A stretch of DNA of 64,000 bases, taken from positions 86,932 to 150,931 of the forward strand of contig JAQWOR010000021.1 in the NCBI GenBank assembly GCA_029245785.1. Reading direction: 5' to 3'. The notes under the pieces were generated by a model that worked only from the letters and a program-made list of their open reading frames with translations, did not search any database and had not been told where the DNA came from. A program made the translations under genes and the position numbers. The stretch comes from Polaribacter sp. (GTDB lineage Bacteria > Bacteroidota > Bacteroidia > Flavobacteriales > Flavobacteriaceae). This document shows positions 20,776 to 31,065 of this stretch, piece by piece; position 1 is the first letter of the stretch, and the number at the start of each line of letters is the position of its first letter.

Positions 20776-20853
20776 ACATACGAACTAATTGCTGCTTAAG
20801 TTTAGCGCAAGCGGCGCCCATTGCGAAAGCGCAATATGGGTGACGGTGTATGT
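20776..20853. other. GC-rich structured/hairpin region of unknown identity
   Basis: Outer arms ACATAC/GTATGT; inner CCCATTGCG-AAAG-CGCAATATGGG hairpin (2-nt bulge), in an AT-rich intergenic region. Confidence 0.6.
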
Positions 20854-20926
20854 ATTTTATTTTTTAAAGTAATCATGAAGCAAACCTACAATTTATTTTT
20901 TAATAACAACTTGTCAATCAGTATTT

Positions 20927-22540
20927 TTATAAAATATAATGCGTATTTACAAAATTCGAAGCTTTGCTTTCTAGTAGCTCTGTCAAAATTTGATCATTTG
21001 ATTCATTGCTCTTAAACGCTACCAATGTTCTGATAGAAAAAGTTCGTAACGCATCATGCACACTGAGTGTGCTCATTGCTGAATCTTTTCTTCCAACAAA
21101 AGGAAAAACATCAGGTCCTCTTTGACATTGACTGTTGATGTTTACTCTACACACTTGGTTTACCAGCAGATCAATTAAGGGCGCCAATGAGTTAGGATTT
21201 TCACTAAACAAACTCACTTGCTGTCCATAATTAGAGTTTGAAATATAATCCAACGGTTCGTTAATATCCTTAAAGGAAACTATTGGAACCACAGGTCCAA
21301 ACTGTTCTTCTTCAAAGACTCTCATCTTTTCATTTACCGGAAACAATACTGCCGGAAACACAAAACTTTTAATCGTTTCACCTCCTTGAGGGTTGATTAC
21401 TTTTGCACCTTTGGCTGCGGCGTCTTCAATTAGCTCTTTTATATACGCTGGTTTATTGGGTTCTGGCAATGGCGTTACCTTGACTCCTTCGTCCCAAGGC
21501 AATCCGTAAGTTAGCTTGCTTACTTCTGCAACAAATTTAGCATTGAATTCTGCTACAATATCTTCATGTACAAACAAAATTTTCAAGGCTGTACACCGTT
21601 GTCCGTTATAGGACAATGCTCCTAAAACACATTCTTGTACCGCCAAATCAATATCACAATCTGGCATTACAATTGCCGGGTTTTTAGCTTCCAATCCCAA
21701 TACCAGCCGCAGTCTATTTTTCTTCGGATGGTAACTTTGTAAGGCATTTGCCGAAGTGCTGTTGCCAATCAATGCCAATACGTCTACTTTGCCAGATTCC
21801 ATGATTGGAGTTGCCAGAGTTCTTCCACTTCCATAAATAAGGTTTACAACCCCTTTCGGGAAACAGGCTTGAAAGGCTTTTAACAATGGAGACAATAATA
21901 AGATTCCATATTTTGCAGGTTTAAAAACAGTAGTATTTCCACAAATCAATGCTGGAATCAACAAACAAAATGTTTCATTCAACGGGTAATTATAGGGTCC
22001 CATACATAAGATAACACCTAATGGGCCTCTACGAATTTGAGCATAAACGCCACTTTCTAATTGGATGTTTGATTGCTTTCTGTCAATCTCTTTTAAATCA
22101 TTGATTGTGTCGTAAATATATGCTATTGTTCTGTCAAATTCTTTACAAGCATCAAGATATGTTTTACCTATTTCCCACATGATTAGTTTTACAACCTCAT
22201 CACGTGTTTTTTTCATCATTGTTGTAAAATTCTCAATGCATTTTATACGGTCTTCAACCTTCATCACAGCCCACTCTCCTCGTCCTTTATCATAAGCATT
22301 ATAGGCCGATTCTAATGCTTCTAGCGCATGTTCTTTTCTCATATTAGGAACCGTTCCTAATAATTTTCTCTGTAATTCACCACTTGTGTTTTCTTCATAA
22401 ATAGAAGCGTACACTTGTGTTGTTTCGCCATTCCAATTTACCAATTCTCCATCGAGTAAATACGTGTCTTGATGCAGTAAGTCTTTCATTTTAAACTGAT
22501 CAGGAACCTGTTGATTGATAAAAACGTTTTGTAGCGTCAT
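20927..22540 (-). CDS. aldehyde dehydrogenase, NADP-dependent glyceraldehyde-3-phosphate dehydrogenase-like
   Basis: [58 protein letters not shown]. Confidence 0.85.
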   Translation of the reverse strand: MTLQNVFINQQVPDQFKMKDLLHQDTYLLDGELVNWNGETTQVYASIYEENTSGELQRKLLGTVPNMRKEHALEALESAYNAYDKGRGEWAVMKVEDRIKCIENFTTMMKKTRDEVVKLIMWEIGKTYLDACKEFDRTIAYIYDTINDLKEIDRKQSNIQLESGVYAQIRRGPLGVILCMGPYNYPLNETFCLLIPALICGNTTVFKPAKYGILLLSPLLKAFQACFPKGVVNLIYGSGRTLATPIMESGKVDVLALIGNSTSANALQSYHPKKNRLRLVLGLEAKNPAIVMPDCDIDLAVQECVLGALSYNGQRCTALKILFVHEDIVAEFNAKFVAEVSKLTYGLPWDEGVKVTPLPEPNKPAYIKELIEDAAAKGAKVINPQGGETIKSFVFPAVLFPVNEKMRVFEEEQFGPVVPIVSFKDINEPLDYISNSNYGQQVSLFSENPNSLAPLIDLLVNQVCRVNINSQCQRGPDVFPFVGRKDSAMSTLSVHDALRTFSIRTLVAFKSNESNDQILTELLESKASNFVNTHYIL

Positions 22541-22560
22541 GCGATAAAATTTTATGCAAG

Positions 22561-23826
22561 TTATATCAAATATTGAAATAAATCAGGCTTATCATTCAAA
22601 TAATCTCCATAGAAATTCTTCGCTTTCATTCTTCCTATTAAAGGTTGTAAATCGCATTTATTTTTCAATTCAATCCCAACAATGGCAGGGCCATTTTCTC
22701 GGTTGTGTTTTTTAGAATATTCAAAATGTGTGATGTCATCTTGTGGGCCTAAAATATCAACTACAAATTCTTTTAATGCGCCTGCTCTTTGAGGAAAACG
22801 AATGATAAAATAATGTTTCAAGCCATTGTACAACAAGGCTCTTTCTTTAATTTCTGCTGTTCGGGTAATATCGTTATTACTTCCGCTCACAATACATACT
22901 ACATTTTTTCCCTTAATTTTATCGGCATAAAATTCTAATGCAGACAAAGTCAATGCACCTGCTGGCTCTACAACAATGGCATCTTTATTGTACAAGTCTA
23001 AAATGGTTTGACATACTTTTCCTTCCGGAACCGCAATCATATCATCTAGATTTTCTTTACAAATTTGAAAGGTTAAATCTCCAACTTGTTGTACTGCTGC
23101 GCCATCCACAAATTTTTCGATGCTTTCTAAACGAACATTTTTATTTTCTTTGATGGCCGTTTTCATGGATGGAGCGCCTGCTGGCTCCACGCCTATAATT
23201 TTAGTATTTGGTGACAGCATTTTAAACACGCTCGATAATCCAGCTGCTAACCCACCGCCGCCTACCGGAACAAACACGTAATCTATTGTTGAAGTTGCTT
23301 GCTCTATAATTTCTAAACCAATTGTGGCTTGCCCTTCAATAATTTTTTCATCATCAAAAGGAGGGATACTTATTTTTTGTAAACGGTCGCATTCTAATTT
23401 TGCGGCTGCTTGCGCATCGTCAAAAGTATCGCCAATTAGCTTAATATCAACAAATTCTCCACCAAACATTTCTACCTGCATTAGTTTTTGCTTAGGTGTT
23501 GGAGTTGGCATAAAAATAGTACCGTGTATCTTTAATTTTTGACAGGCAAAAGCAACTCCTTGGGCGTGGTTTCCAGCACTTGCGCAAACAACTCCCTTTT
23601 GTAACGCATCATTTGTTAAGGAGCTAATTTTGTTATAAGCGCCCCGTATTTTATAAGACCTTACTTGTTGCAGATCTTCTCTTTTCAACAAAATATTTGC
23701 TCCAAATTCTCTAGAATAATTGATGTTTTCCATCAACGGAGTTACAGCGGCCACTTCTTTTAATACGGTTACAGCTTTCTTTATGTCTTCTATTTTCGGA
23801 TAATATGTTATTGTTTTGACACTCAT
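22561..23826 (-). CDS. ilvA: threonine ammonia-lyase (threonine dehydratase)
   Basis: [47 protein letters not shown]-terminal ACT-like region. Confidence 0.92.
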   Translation of the reverse strand: MSVKTITYYPKIEDIKKAVTVLKEVAAVTPLMENINYSREFGANILLKREDLQQVRSYKIRGAYNKISSLTNDALQKGVVCASAGNHAQGVAFACQKLKIHGTIFMPTPTPKQKLMQVEMFGGEFVDIKLIGDTFDDAQAAAKLECDRLQKISIPPFDDEKIIEGQATIGLEIIEQATSTIDYVFVPVGGGGLAAGLSSVFKMLSPNTKIIGVEPAGAPSMKTAIKENKNVRLESIEKFVDGAAVQQVGDLTFQICKENLDDMIAVPEGKVCQTILDLYNKDAIVVEPAGALTLSALEFYADKIKGKNVVCIVSGSNNDITRTAEIKERALLYNGLKHYFIIRFPQRAGALKEFVVDILGPQDDITHFEYSKKHNRENGPAIVGIELKNKCDLQPLIGRMKAKNFYGDYLNDKPDLFQYLI

Positions 23827-23878
23827 TAATTTTGGTATTGTAGTTGTTCTCGAGACAACATTTATTTACATAACTTGA

Positions 23879-24018
23879 TGTCACATCGAGTGAATTTGAT
23901 TTTTCAATCGAAAATCAAATTAGTATCGAGATGCTATACTCTTTCAAATTGTTCTCGATACTAACTTATTCGTTCCTCATAAACTCACCTGCCTACCGAA
24001 GGCAGGCTCGAACTGACA
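23879..24018. repeat. composite nested palindromic repeat
   Basis: TGTCAcaTCGAGTG (left) versus CTCGAacTGACA (right); internal AATTTGATTTT/AAAATCAAATT and CCTGCCT-accga-AGGCAGG hairpins. Confidence 0.8.
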
Positions 24019-24020
24019 TT

Positions 24021-25487
24021 TTAGAGTTGTTTCATTGCTGTCATAGAAGCTCTTAAAATAGCACCTACTTTTTCTACGGGATGGTTTCTAATCTTTTGGT
24101 TTACTGCAATCAATTGTTGGTTATCAACACCATTTGTACTTGCATATGATTTTCCGATAATATCTGTGCTTACCGTCTTCATAAAATCGGTTAATAAAGG
24201 TTTGCACGCGTGGTCAAATAAATAACATCCATATTCTGCTGTGTCAGAAATCACTCTATTCATTTCAAATAATTTTTTACGTGCTATGGTATTTGCAATC
24301 AATGGTGTTTCGTGCAATGATTCATAATAGGCAGACGCTGCGATAATTCCAGAAGCTGTCATTGTCTCAAATGCTAATTCTACACCAGCTCTCACAAAAG
24401 CAACTAATAACGTTCCGTGATCAAAAAATTCTTGTTCCGTAATTTCTTGTTCTGTTATAGTTGTTTTTTCAAAGGCTGTTTCTCCTGTAGCAGCTCTCCA
24501 TTTTAATAAATTTACATCATCATTCGCCCAATCTTCCATCATGGTTTTTGAAAAATGTCCAGACATGATATCGTCCATGTGTTTTTGAAATAAGGGACGC
24601 ATGATTTCTTTTAATTCTTCTGAAATTTCAAAGGCTTTTAGTTTTGCAGGGTTTGACAAACGGTCCATCATGTTGGTAATTCCTCCATGTTTTAATGCTT
24701 CTGTAATGGTTTCCCATCCATACTGGATTAGTTTAGCTGCATACCCCGCTTCGATACCTTCTGCTACCATTTTGTCAAAAGATAAGATGGCTCCAGTTTG
24801 TAAAACTCCACATAAAATGGTTTGTTCTCCCATCAAATCAGATTTTACTTCGGCTACAAAAGAAGATTGTAATACTCCGGCTCTGTGTCCGCCTGTTCCA
24901 ACTGCATACGCTTTCGCTTGTGCCAATCCTTTTGCTTGCGGGTCATTTTCTGGATGTACTGCAATTAATGTTGGCACACCAAACCCTCTTTTATATTCTT
25001 CTCTTACTTCAGATCCTGGGCATTTTGGTGCCACCATAATTACGGTTAAATCTTTACGAATCTCCATGCCTTCCTCAACGATATTAAATCCATGAGAATA
25101 CGACAAGGTAGCGCCTTGTTTCATCAATGGCATTACCGCTGTTACCACATGGGTATGTTGTTTGTCTGGTGTTAAATTCAATACCAAATCTGCTGTTGGA
25201 ATTAATTCTTCATAAGTTCCTACAACGAATCCGTTTTCGGTAGCGTTTTTGTAAGATTGACGCTTTTCTGAAATTGCTTGTGCTCTTAGCGTGTATGAAA
25301 TATCCAATCCAGAATCTCTCATGTTTAATCCCTGATTTAATCCTTGGGCTCCACATCCTACAATGACAATTTTTTGCCCTTTTAAGGCATCAATACCTCC
25401 TTCAAATTCTGAAGATTCCATGAATCTACATTTTCCTAATTCTGTCAATTGATCTCTTAGAGATAGTGTGTTAAAATAATTTTTCAT
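24021..25487 (-). CDS. ilvC: ketol-acid reductoisomerase
   Basis: [50 protein letters not shown]; start placed at [14 protein letters not shown]. Confidence 0.93.
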   Translation of the reverse strand: MKNYFNTLSLRDQLTELGKCRFMESSEFEGGIDALKGQKIVIVGCGAQGLNQGLNMRDSGLDISYTLRAQAISEKRQSYKNATENGFVVGTYEELIPTADLVLNLTPDKQHTHVVTAVMPLMKQGATLSYSHGFNIVEEGMEIRKDLTVIMVAPKCPGSEVREEYKRGFGVPTLIAVHPENDPQAKGLAQAKAYAVGTGGHRAGVLQSSFVAEVKSDLMGEQTILCGVLQTGAILSFDKMVAEGIEAGYAAKLIQYGWETITEALKHGGITNMMDRLSNPAKLKAFEISEELKEIMRPLFQKHMDDIMSGHFSKTMMEDWANDDVNLLKWRAATGETAFEKTTITEQEITEQEFFDHGTLLVAFVRAGVELAFETMTASGIIAASAYYESLHETPLIANTIARKKLFEMNRVISDTAEYGCYLFDHACKPLLTDFMKTVSTDIIGKSYASTNGVDNQQLIAVNQKIRNHPVEKVGAILRASMTAMKQL

Positions 25488-25503
25488 TCTTGGTTTATTT
25501 GTG

Positions 25504-26028
25504 TTAAAATGCTGCAAGCATTTCTGATATATTCATTGGTTCTTTTGTTACTGATATTCTTCCTGACCTAACAAACTGCATTAATTTATACGGCTTTAAA
25601 TCTTTGTATAATTGTTCTGTTTCATGTCTACGCCCTGTCTTTTCTATCACAAAAAACTCACGAGAAACCGTGACAATGTTGGCGTGACTTTCTTTGATGA
25701 TGTTTTGGACTTGACGTTGCTCAAACAAAGAATCTGAAGCTACTTTATACAGTGCCGTTTCTTGATAAATGGTCTCTTCATCTGTATGGTAATACGCTCT
25801 GATTACTTCAATTTGTTTTTCCAATTGTTTGGCCACTTTTTCTGCCTGAAATTCTGTCATTTCAGAAACAATTACAAAACGATTTACATGTTCAATTTCT
25901 GATTGAGACGTTGTTAAACTTTCAATATTTAAATGTCTTTTTAAAAATATTGATGACACTCTATTCAATAAACCGATATTGTTTTCTGTATATATTGAGA
26001 TGGTGTATAATTTCATTTCTGTGTTCAT
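25504..26028 (-). CDS. ilvN: acetolactate synthase small subunit
   Basis: [34 protein letters not shown] domain; between ilvB and ilvC. Confidence 0.9.
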   Translation of the reverse strand: MNTEMKLYTISIYTENNIGLLNRVSSIFLKRHLNIESLTTSQSEIEHVNRFVIVSEMTEFQAEKVAKQLEKQIEVIRAYYHTDEETIYQETALYKVASDSLFEQRQVQNIIKESHANIVTVSREFFVIEKTGRRHETEQLYKDLKPYKLMQFVRSGRISVTKEPMNISEMLAAF

Positions 26029-26131
26029 GTTATCTTTATTTAGTTAAAGAAAAGAGGAAAGGCAATTTTTGTTTTACAAATATCTCGTTTCCTATATGCT
26101 GTTTTCTTGGTGCTATTTTCTTCTTTTTAAT

Positions 26132-27865
26132 TTAACTTAATCTCATATCTGAAACCGAGGCTCCTGTTGGAATCATTGGAAACACATTGTTTTCTTTTTC
26201 TACGCATACTTCTAAAAAATACGAATCTTTACAAGCAATCATTGTCTCAATTGCTTTGCTCAAATCTTCTCTTTTTGTAACGCGATTTGCTTCTATATGA
26301 TATCCTTTTGCAATGGTTACAAAATCTGGATTTACCATTTCTGTAGAGGCGTATCTTTTGTCAAAAAACAATTGTTGCCATTGACGAACCATCCCCAAAA
26401 ACTCATTGTTTAACACCACAATTTTTACGGCTGCTTTGGTTTGAAAAATAGTCCCCAATTCTTGAATGGTCATCTGGTAACCGCCATCTCCAATAATGGC
26501 AATCACTTCTCTTTCTGGCGCTCCCATTTTTGCGCCAATGGCCGCTGGTAAGGCAAAACCCATTGTTCCTAATCCTCCAGAAGTAATATTGCTTTTTGTT
26601 TGCTTAAACTCTGCATATCTACAGGCAAACATTTGATGTTGTCCAACATCAGAAACAATGACTGCTTTTCCTTTTGTTACCGCATTAATCTCTTTAATTA
26701 CTTCTCCCATAGTAATTCCTTCTTTTGTGGGATACAGCTCATCTTTGATCACTTTATCAAATTCTATCGCGTCCAATTTTTTGAATTCTTGCATCCAATG
26801 TTCATGTGAATTTGAATTTACAAAAGGTAAAATTTGCGCCAATGTTTCTTTCACATCGCCTAAAACGGCAACGTCTGCTTTTACATTTTTACCTATTTCT
26901 GCAGGGTCAATATCAAAATGAATTACTTTTGCTTGTTTTGCATAGGTGGCTAAGTTTCCTGTAACACGATCATCAAATCGCATTCCGATGGCAATTAACA
27001 CATCGCATTCATTTGTCAATATATTAGGAGCATAATTTCCGTGCATTCCAACCATTCCTGCATTTAAAGGATGTTTAGATGCTAAGGCAGACAGTCCTAA
27101 AATAGTGCAAGTAGATGGAATTTCTGTTTTTTCTATAAAGGTTTTAAATTCTAATTCTGCCTTTCCTAAAATAACTCCTTGACCAAAAATGATCATTGGT
27201 TTTTTTGCGACATTGATCAATTTTGCAGCCTCTTTTAATTGATTTTCATCAACCTCTGGAACTGCTTTATAACTTCGAATGGACGTACATTTTTCATACT
27301 CAAAATCAAAGGTATCAAACTGTGCGTTTTTTGTAATATCAATCAATACAGGCCCCGGACGTCCAGAACGTGCTATATAAAATGCCTTTGCCATAATTTC
27401 AGGAATTTCTGAGGCTTCTGTTATTTGATAATTCCATTTTGTAACAGGTGTAGAAATACCAACAATGTCTGTTTCTTGAAATGCATCAGAACCTAATAAG
27501 TGTTTCCCAACCTGACCTGTAATACACACCATGGGTGTAGAATCTATCTGTGCGTCTGCAATTCCAGTTACTAAATTAGTAGCTCCTGGACCAGAGGTTG
27601 CCATGGCAACACCAACTTTTCCTGTAACTCTTGCAAAACCTTGAGCAGCATGTGTTGCTCCTTGCTCATGGCGCGTTAACACATGCTGTAATTGATCTTG
27701 ATATTTGTACAATTCATCATAAATTGGCATAATTGCACCTCCTGGGTATCCATACAATAAATCAACTCCTTCTGCCAACAAGCATTTAATGACTGCTTCA
27801 GCACCTGAAATATGTTCTGTTTGTTTTTCAGTTATTTGATTGGCTGTTTGTGTTTTCGCTTTCAT
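26132..27865 (-). CDS. ilvB: acetolactate synthase large subunit
   Basis: GYPGGAIMPIYDELY, HEQGATHAAQGFARVTGKVGVAMATSGPGATNLVTGIADA, TPP motif GDGGYQMTIQELGTI. Confidence 0.95.
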   Translation of the reverse strand: MKAKTQTANQITEKQTEHISGAEAVIKCLLAEGVDLLYGYPGGAIMPIYDELYKYQDQLQHVLTRHEQGATHAAQGFARVTGKVGVAMATSGPGATNLVTGIADAQIDSTPMVCITGQVGKHLLGSDAFQETDIVGISTPVTKWNYQITEASEIPEIMAKAFYIARSGRPGPVLIDITKNAQFDTFDFEYEKCTSIRSYKAVPEVDENQLKEAAKLINVAKKPMIIFGQGVILGKAELEFKTFIEKTEIPSTCTILGLSALASKHPLNAGMVGMHGNYAPNILTNECDVLIAIGMRFDDRVTGNLATYAKQAKVIHFDIDPAEIGKNVKADVAVLGDVKETLAQILPFVNSNSHEHWMQEFKKLDAIEFDKVIKDELYPTKEGITMGEVIKEINAVTKGKAVIVSDVGQHQMFACRYAEFKQTKSNITSGGLGTMGFALPAAIGAKMGAPEREVIAIIGDGGYQMTIQELGTIFQTKAAVKIVVLNNEFLGMVRQWQQLFFDKRYASTEMVNPDFVTIAKGYHIEANRVTKREDLSKAIETMIACKDSYFLEVCVEKENNVFPMIPTGASVSDMRLS

Positions 27866-27878
27866 TTTTATGTATTTA

Positions 27879-29558
27879 TTACGCGTCAGTTATGCATCCT
27901 TTTGACGCTGATGCAACCGTTTTTGCATATTTGTATAATATTCCTTTTTTGTGCTTCAATGCCGGAGCAACCCATTTCAATTTTCTTTCAGCAATTTCTG
28001 TATCAGAAAGCAAGACATTAATGGTATTGTCTTTTGCACTAATTCTAATGTTATCGCCTGTTTCTAAGATTGCTATTGTCCCTCCAGATTGTGCTTCTGG
28101 TGTAATATGTCCCACTACAAAACCGTGTGTTCCTCCAGAAAAACGTCCATCAGTTATCAATGCAACAGATTTTCCTAATCCTGCACCCATAATCAATGAA
28201 GTTGGCTTTAACATTTCTGGCATTCCTGGGCCTCCTTTTGGGCCTACATAACGAATTACAACTACATCTCCTCTACTAACTTCTCCGTTAGAAATTCCTG
28301 TATTTGCGGCTTGTTCTCCATCATAAACCACTGCTTTTCCTTCAAAAAGCAATCCTTCATTTCCACTAATTTTTGCCACTGCTCCTTCAGTAGCGAGGTT
28401 CCCGTATATGATTTGGATATTTCCTGAAGACTTTAATGCCTTATCCTTTGGATAAATAACATCTTGATCATCTTCAAAAGAAAGCGGTGCTACCTCAGCC
28501 AAATTTTCTGCCAATGTTTTTCCTGTAACGGTCATGCAATCGCCATGTAAATACCCATTATCTAATAGGTATTTCATTACGGCTGGAGTTCCTCCAACGC
28601 CATGAACATCTTCCATTAAGTATTTTCCGCTAGGTTTTAAATCAGCAATTAAAGGTGTTCTATCACTTACTTTTTGAAAGTCTTCTAAACTAAAATTAAT
28701 ATCAGCAGCATGTGCAATTGCTAAAAAGTGCAATACTGCATTTGTTGATCCTCCTAAAGCATTGACCAATGCAATGGCATTTTCTATTGATTTTTTAGAA
28801 ATAATATCTAAGGGTTTTAGATCTAATTCCATTAAGTTTTTAAGTGATATGGCTGTTCGTTCACTTTCTGATAATTTATTAGGGTTTTCAGCAGGAATTG
28901 AAGAGTTATATGGTAATGAAAATCCCATTGCTTCAATAGCAGATGCCATTGTATTTGCTGTATACATTCCGCCACAAGCTCCAGCTCCTGGAATTGCTCT
29001 TTTAATGATTTCTCTATATTCTACTTCATCAATTTCTCCGGCAACTTTTTGCCCTAAGGCTTCAAAAGCAGAAACAATGTTTAATTTTTTCCCTTTGTAA
29101 TTTCCAGAAGCAATTGTTCCTCCGTACATCATAATTGATGGACGGTTTAAACGCAACATGGCAATGACAGCTCCAGGCATGTTTTTATCACAACCAACTA
29201 CAGAGATTAATCCGTCATAACTCTGGGCATTCATTACCGTTTCTATAGAGTCGGCTATAATATCTCTAGAAGCTAACGAATAATTCATCCCAGAAGTTCC
29301 CATAGATATTCCATCACTAACTCCAATTGTATTAAAACCTAAGCCAACCAAACCAACAATATTACATTCGGTTTTTACTTCGGCAGCTAAGTTGTTTAAG
29401 TGCATATTACACGGGTTTCCATCGTAACCTGTACTAGCAATTCCTACTTGCCCTTTACTCATATCATCATCGGTCAAACCAACTGCATACAACATGGCCT
29501 GCGACGCTGGCTGAGATTGATCTTGGGTTAATCTACTACTGTGTTTATTTAATTTCAT
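27879..29558 (-). CDS. ilvD: dihydroxy-acid dehydratase
   Basis: [58 protein letters not shown]. Confidence 0.95.
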   Translation of the reverse strand: MKLNKHSSRLTQDQSQPASQAMLYAVGLTDDDMSKGQVGIASTGYDGNPCNMHLNNLAAEVKTECNIVGLVGLGFNTIGVSDGISMGTSGMNYSLASRDIIADSIETVMNAQSYDGLISVVGCDKNMPGAVIAMLRLNRPSIMMYGGTIASGNYKGKKLNIVSAFEALGQKVAGEIDEVEYREIIKRAIPGAGACGGMYTANTMASAIEAMGFSLPYNSSIPAENPNKLSESERTAISLKNLMELDLKPLDIISKKSIENAIALVNALGGSTNAVLHFLAIAHAADINFSLEDFQKVSDRTPLIADLKPSGKYLMEDVHGVGGTPAVMKYLLDNGYLHGDCMTVTGKTLAENLAEVAPLSFEDDQDVIYPKDKALKSSGNIQIIYGNLATEGAVAKISGNEGLLFEGKAVVYDGEQAANTGISNGEVSRGDVVVIRYVGPKGGPGMPEMLKPTSLIMGAGLGKSVALITDGRFSGGTHGFVVGHITPEAQSGGTIAILETGDNIRISAKDNTINVLLSDTEIAERKLKWVAPALKHKKGILYKYAKTVASASKGCITDA

Positions 29559-29763
29559 TTCTTTTATTATTTTTTACAGATAAAAACAGCTGTTATTTTG
29601 GGATTCAAAATCGTAGCGATTTCGAAATTAGCTATTTGTACTTGTGTTCTCTGCTTTCTTTTAGTGTACTCCTTATATTCACTTTCCTTTAAAATAATTT
29701 AACTTACTGACATACAGTAAATTATGATTTTTGATATATGATAGTCAATGGCGGCTCTTTATC

Positions 29764-29800
29764 GCAAAAAAGAGCCTGTATCAATTTGATACAGGCTCTT
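29764..29800 (-). terminator. intrinsic terminator 2 of the ilv leader (attenuator)
   Basis: Minus strand AAGAGCCTGTATCAA-a-TTGATACAGGCTCTT followed by TTTTGCG; 15-bp perfect stem. Confidence 0.9.
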
Positions 29801-29825
29801 GCTTTATAGGCAATGATTAGCTGTA

Positions 29826-29882
29826 TCAACTCGATGATGAGCTAATAATGACTACAATAATTATGTTTTTTAAATAATTCAT
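29826..29882 (-). CDS. ilv leader peptide 2, MNYLKNIIIVVIISSSSS
   Basis: 18-codon ORF with IIIVVII run, upstream of terminator 2 and ilvD. Confidence 0.7.
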   Translation of the reverse strand: MNYLKNIIIVVIISSSSS

Positions 29883-29893
29883 TTTTTGTCCAT

Positions 29894-29924
29894 AAAAAAA
29901 GCCTTCCAAATTTGGAAGGCTTTT
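29894..29924 (-). terminator. intrinsic terminator 1 of the ilv leader (attenuator)
   Basis: Perfect palindrome GCCTTCCAAATTTGGAAGGC flanked by AAAA and TTTTTTT on the minus strand. Confidence 0.9.
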
Positions 29925-29955
29925 AGTTATATTTTAATTTTAATATACGCTTCCT

Positions 29956-30018
29956 TTATCCTTGCTTTTGAATAGCAATGACATGAATAGAAATGATATT
30001 AATTAATTGTGTGTTCAT
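29956..30018 (-). CDS. ilv leader peptide 1, MNTQLINIISIHVIAIQKQG
   Basis: 20-codon ORF with 6 Ile, 1 Leu and 1 Val, upstream of terminator 1. Confidence 0.7.
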   Translation of the reverse strand: MNTQLINIISIHVIAIQKQG

Positions 30019-30028
30019 AATGATGAAA

Positions 30029-30058
30029 CAAATATCTATTATTTTTTTGAGTTGGCAA
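30029..30058 (-). promoter_or_regulatory. candidate flavobacterial promoter of the ilv operon
   Basis: Minus strand TTG-N19-GATATTTG (7/8 match to TAnnTTTG), about 10 nt before the leader peptide 1 ATG. Confidence 0.5.
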
Positions 30059-30088
30059 GGAATTTTATAAAAATTTCTTGCCAACTTA

Positions 30089-30120
30089 AAAAAGCACCCA
30101 TTACAAAACGGGTGCTTTTT
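30089..30120 (-). terminator. ssb intrinsic terminator
   Basis: AAAAGCACCC-attacaaaac-GGGTGCTTTTT. Confidence 0.85.
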
Positions 30121-30142
30121 CTCTTTTCATAAAGCAACTTTT

Positions 30143-30481
30143 CTACTGCTTACTTCCCAACATTAACAACTCGCTACAAACAATTTCGGTAATGTATTTT
30201 TTCACGCCTTCTTTATCTTCATAAGACCTAGATGTTAGTTTGCCCTCAATAGCTACTTCGTTTCCTTTTTCAAGGTACTTTTCAATAATTTCAGCGGTTT
30301 TGTTCCATGCTATAACATTGTGCCATTGAGTGTCAGTTATTTTTTCGCCTTCGGCGTTTTTATAACTCTCGTTTGTGGCAATAGAAAATTTTGCCAATTT
30401 TTTACCCGAATCTAATGTAATAATTTCTGGGTTGTTTCCTAAATTTCCAATTAACTGTACTTTGTTTCTTAACGTACTCAT
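30143..30481 (-). CDS. ssb: single-stranded DNA-binding protein
   Basis: MSTLRNKVQLIGNLGNNPEI...WHNVIAWNKTAEIIEKYLEKGNEVAIEGKLTSRSYEDKEG. Confidence 0.93.
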   Translation of the reverse strand: MSTLRNKVQLIGNLGNNPEIITLDSGKKLAKFSIATNESYKNAEGEKITDTQWHNVIAWNKTAEIIEKYLEKGNEVAIEGKLTSRSYEDKEGVKKYITEIVCSELLMLGSKQ

Positions 30482-30664
30482 AAGATAAGTTTTAAATGAT
30501 TGATAAAATATAATTGCCAAATACTACCATCGATTTGACATTGCAAAGATGAAACGACTTGCAAATTTTATTCGGTTATAAAGCACTTACTTTCGGTTGT
30601 AAGTATTTGTAGTCGTTTGTAAACGTTTTTTTCAGTACCTTTATCCACTATAAAATAAACCGCT

Positions 30665-31015
30665 ATGGAAACCAAACAATGTTTAGAGTGTGGAGACGCA
30701 ATACGAGGAAGAGTTGATAAAAAATTCTGTACTGATTATTGCAGGAACACCTACAACAATAAGGTAAATAAGGATAGTAAAAACTTAATTAGAAACACCA
30801 ATAATAGGCTTCGAAAAAACCACAAAATCTTGTCAGAAATCAATACTTCTGGCAAGACAAAAACAACAAGAACTCGGTTGTTTGATAAAGGCTTTGATTT
30901 TCATTTTTTTACATCCATTTATACAACAAAAACAGGAAACACCTATTTTTATGTGTATGACCAAGGTTATTTGGCACTTGAAAATGATTATTATTTGTTG
31001 ATTAAAAGAGACTAA
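30665..31015 (+). CDS. small zinc-ribbon-containing hypothetical protein
   Basis: CLECGDAIRGRVDKKFCTDYC Cys cluster at the N-terminus. Confidence 0.7.
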   Translation: METKQCLECGDAIRGRVDKKFCTDYCRNTYNNKVNKDSKNLIRNTNNRLRKNHKILSEINTSGKTKTTRTRLFDKGFDFHFFTSIYTTKTGNTYFYVYDQGYLALENDYYLLIKRD

Positions 31016-31065
31016 AAATACCGTGTATTTCTTATCAATATCTAAAAAAAGTAATGGAATCTGTT

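Noticed and set aside
20808-20853. Integron attC-like site
   Set aside because: GTTTAGC/GCTAAAC does not match the GTTRRRY/RYYYAAC core consensus and no integron integrase is present.
24601-25095. 164-aa plus-strand ORF opposite ilvC, and similar antisense ORFs (15062-15577, 27850-28251, 47263-47688)
   Set aside because: Lie antisense to well-supported conserved genes with no recognisable domain; typical shadow ORFs.
30050-30085. GTTGGCAAG...CTTGCCAAC hairpin as a third ilv attenuator
   Set aside because: Lies upstream of or overlaps the proposed ilv promoter and lacks a T-run on the minus strand; more likely a secondary structure in the ssb 3' region.
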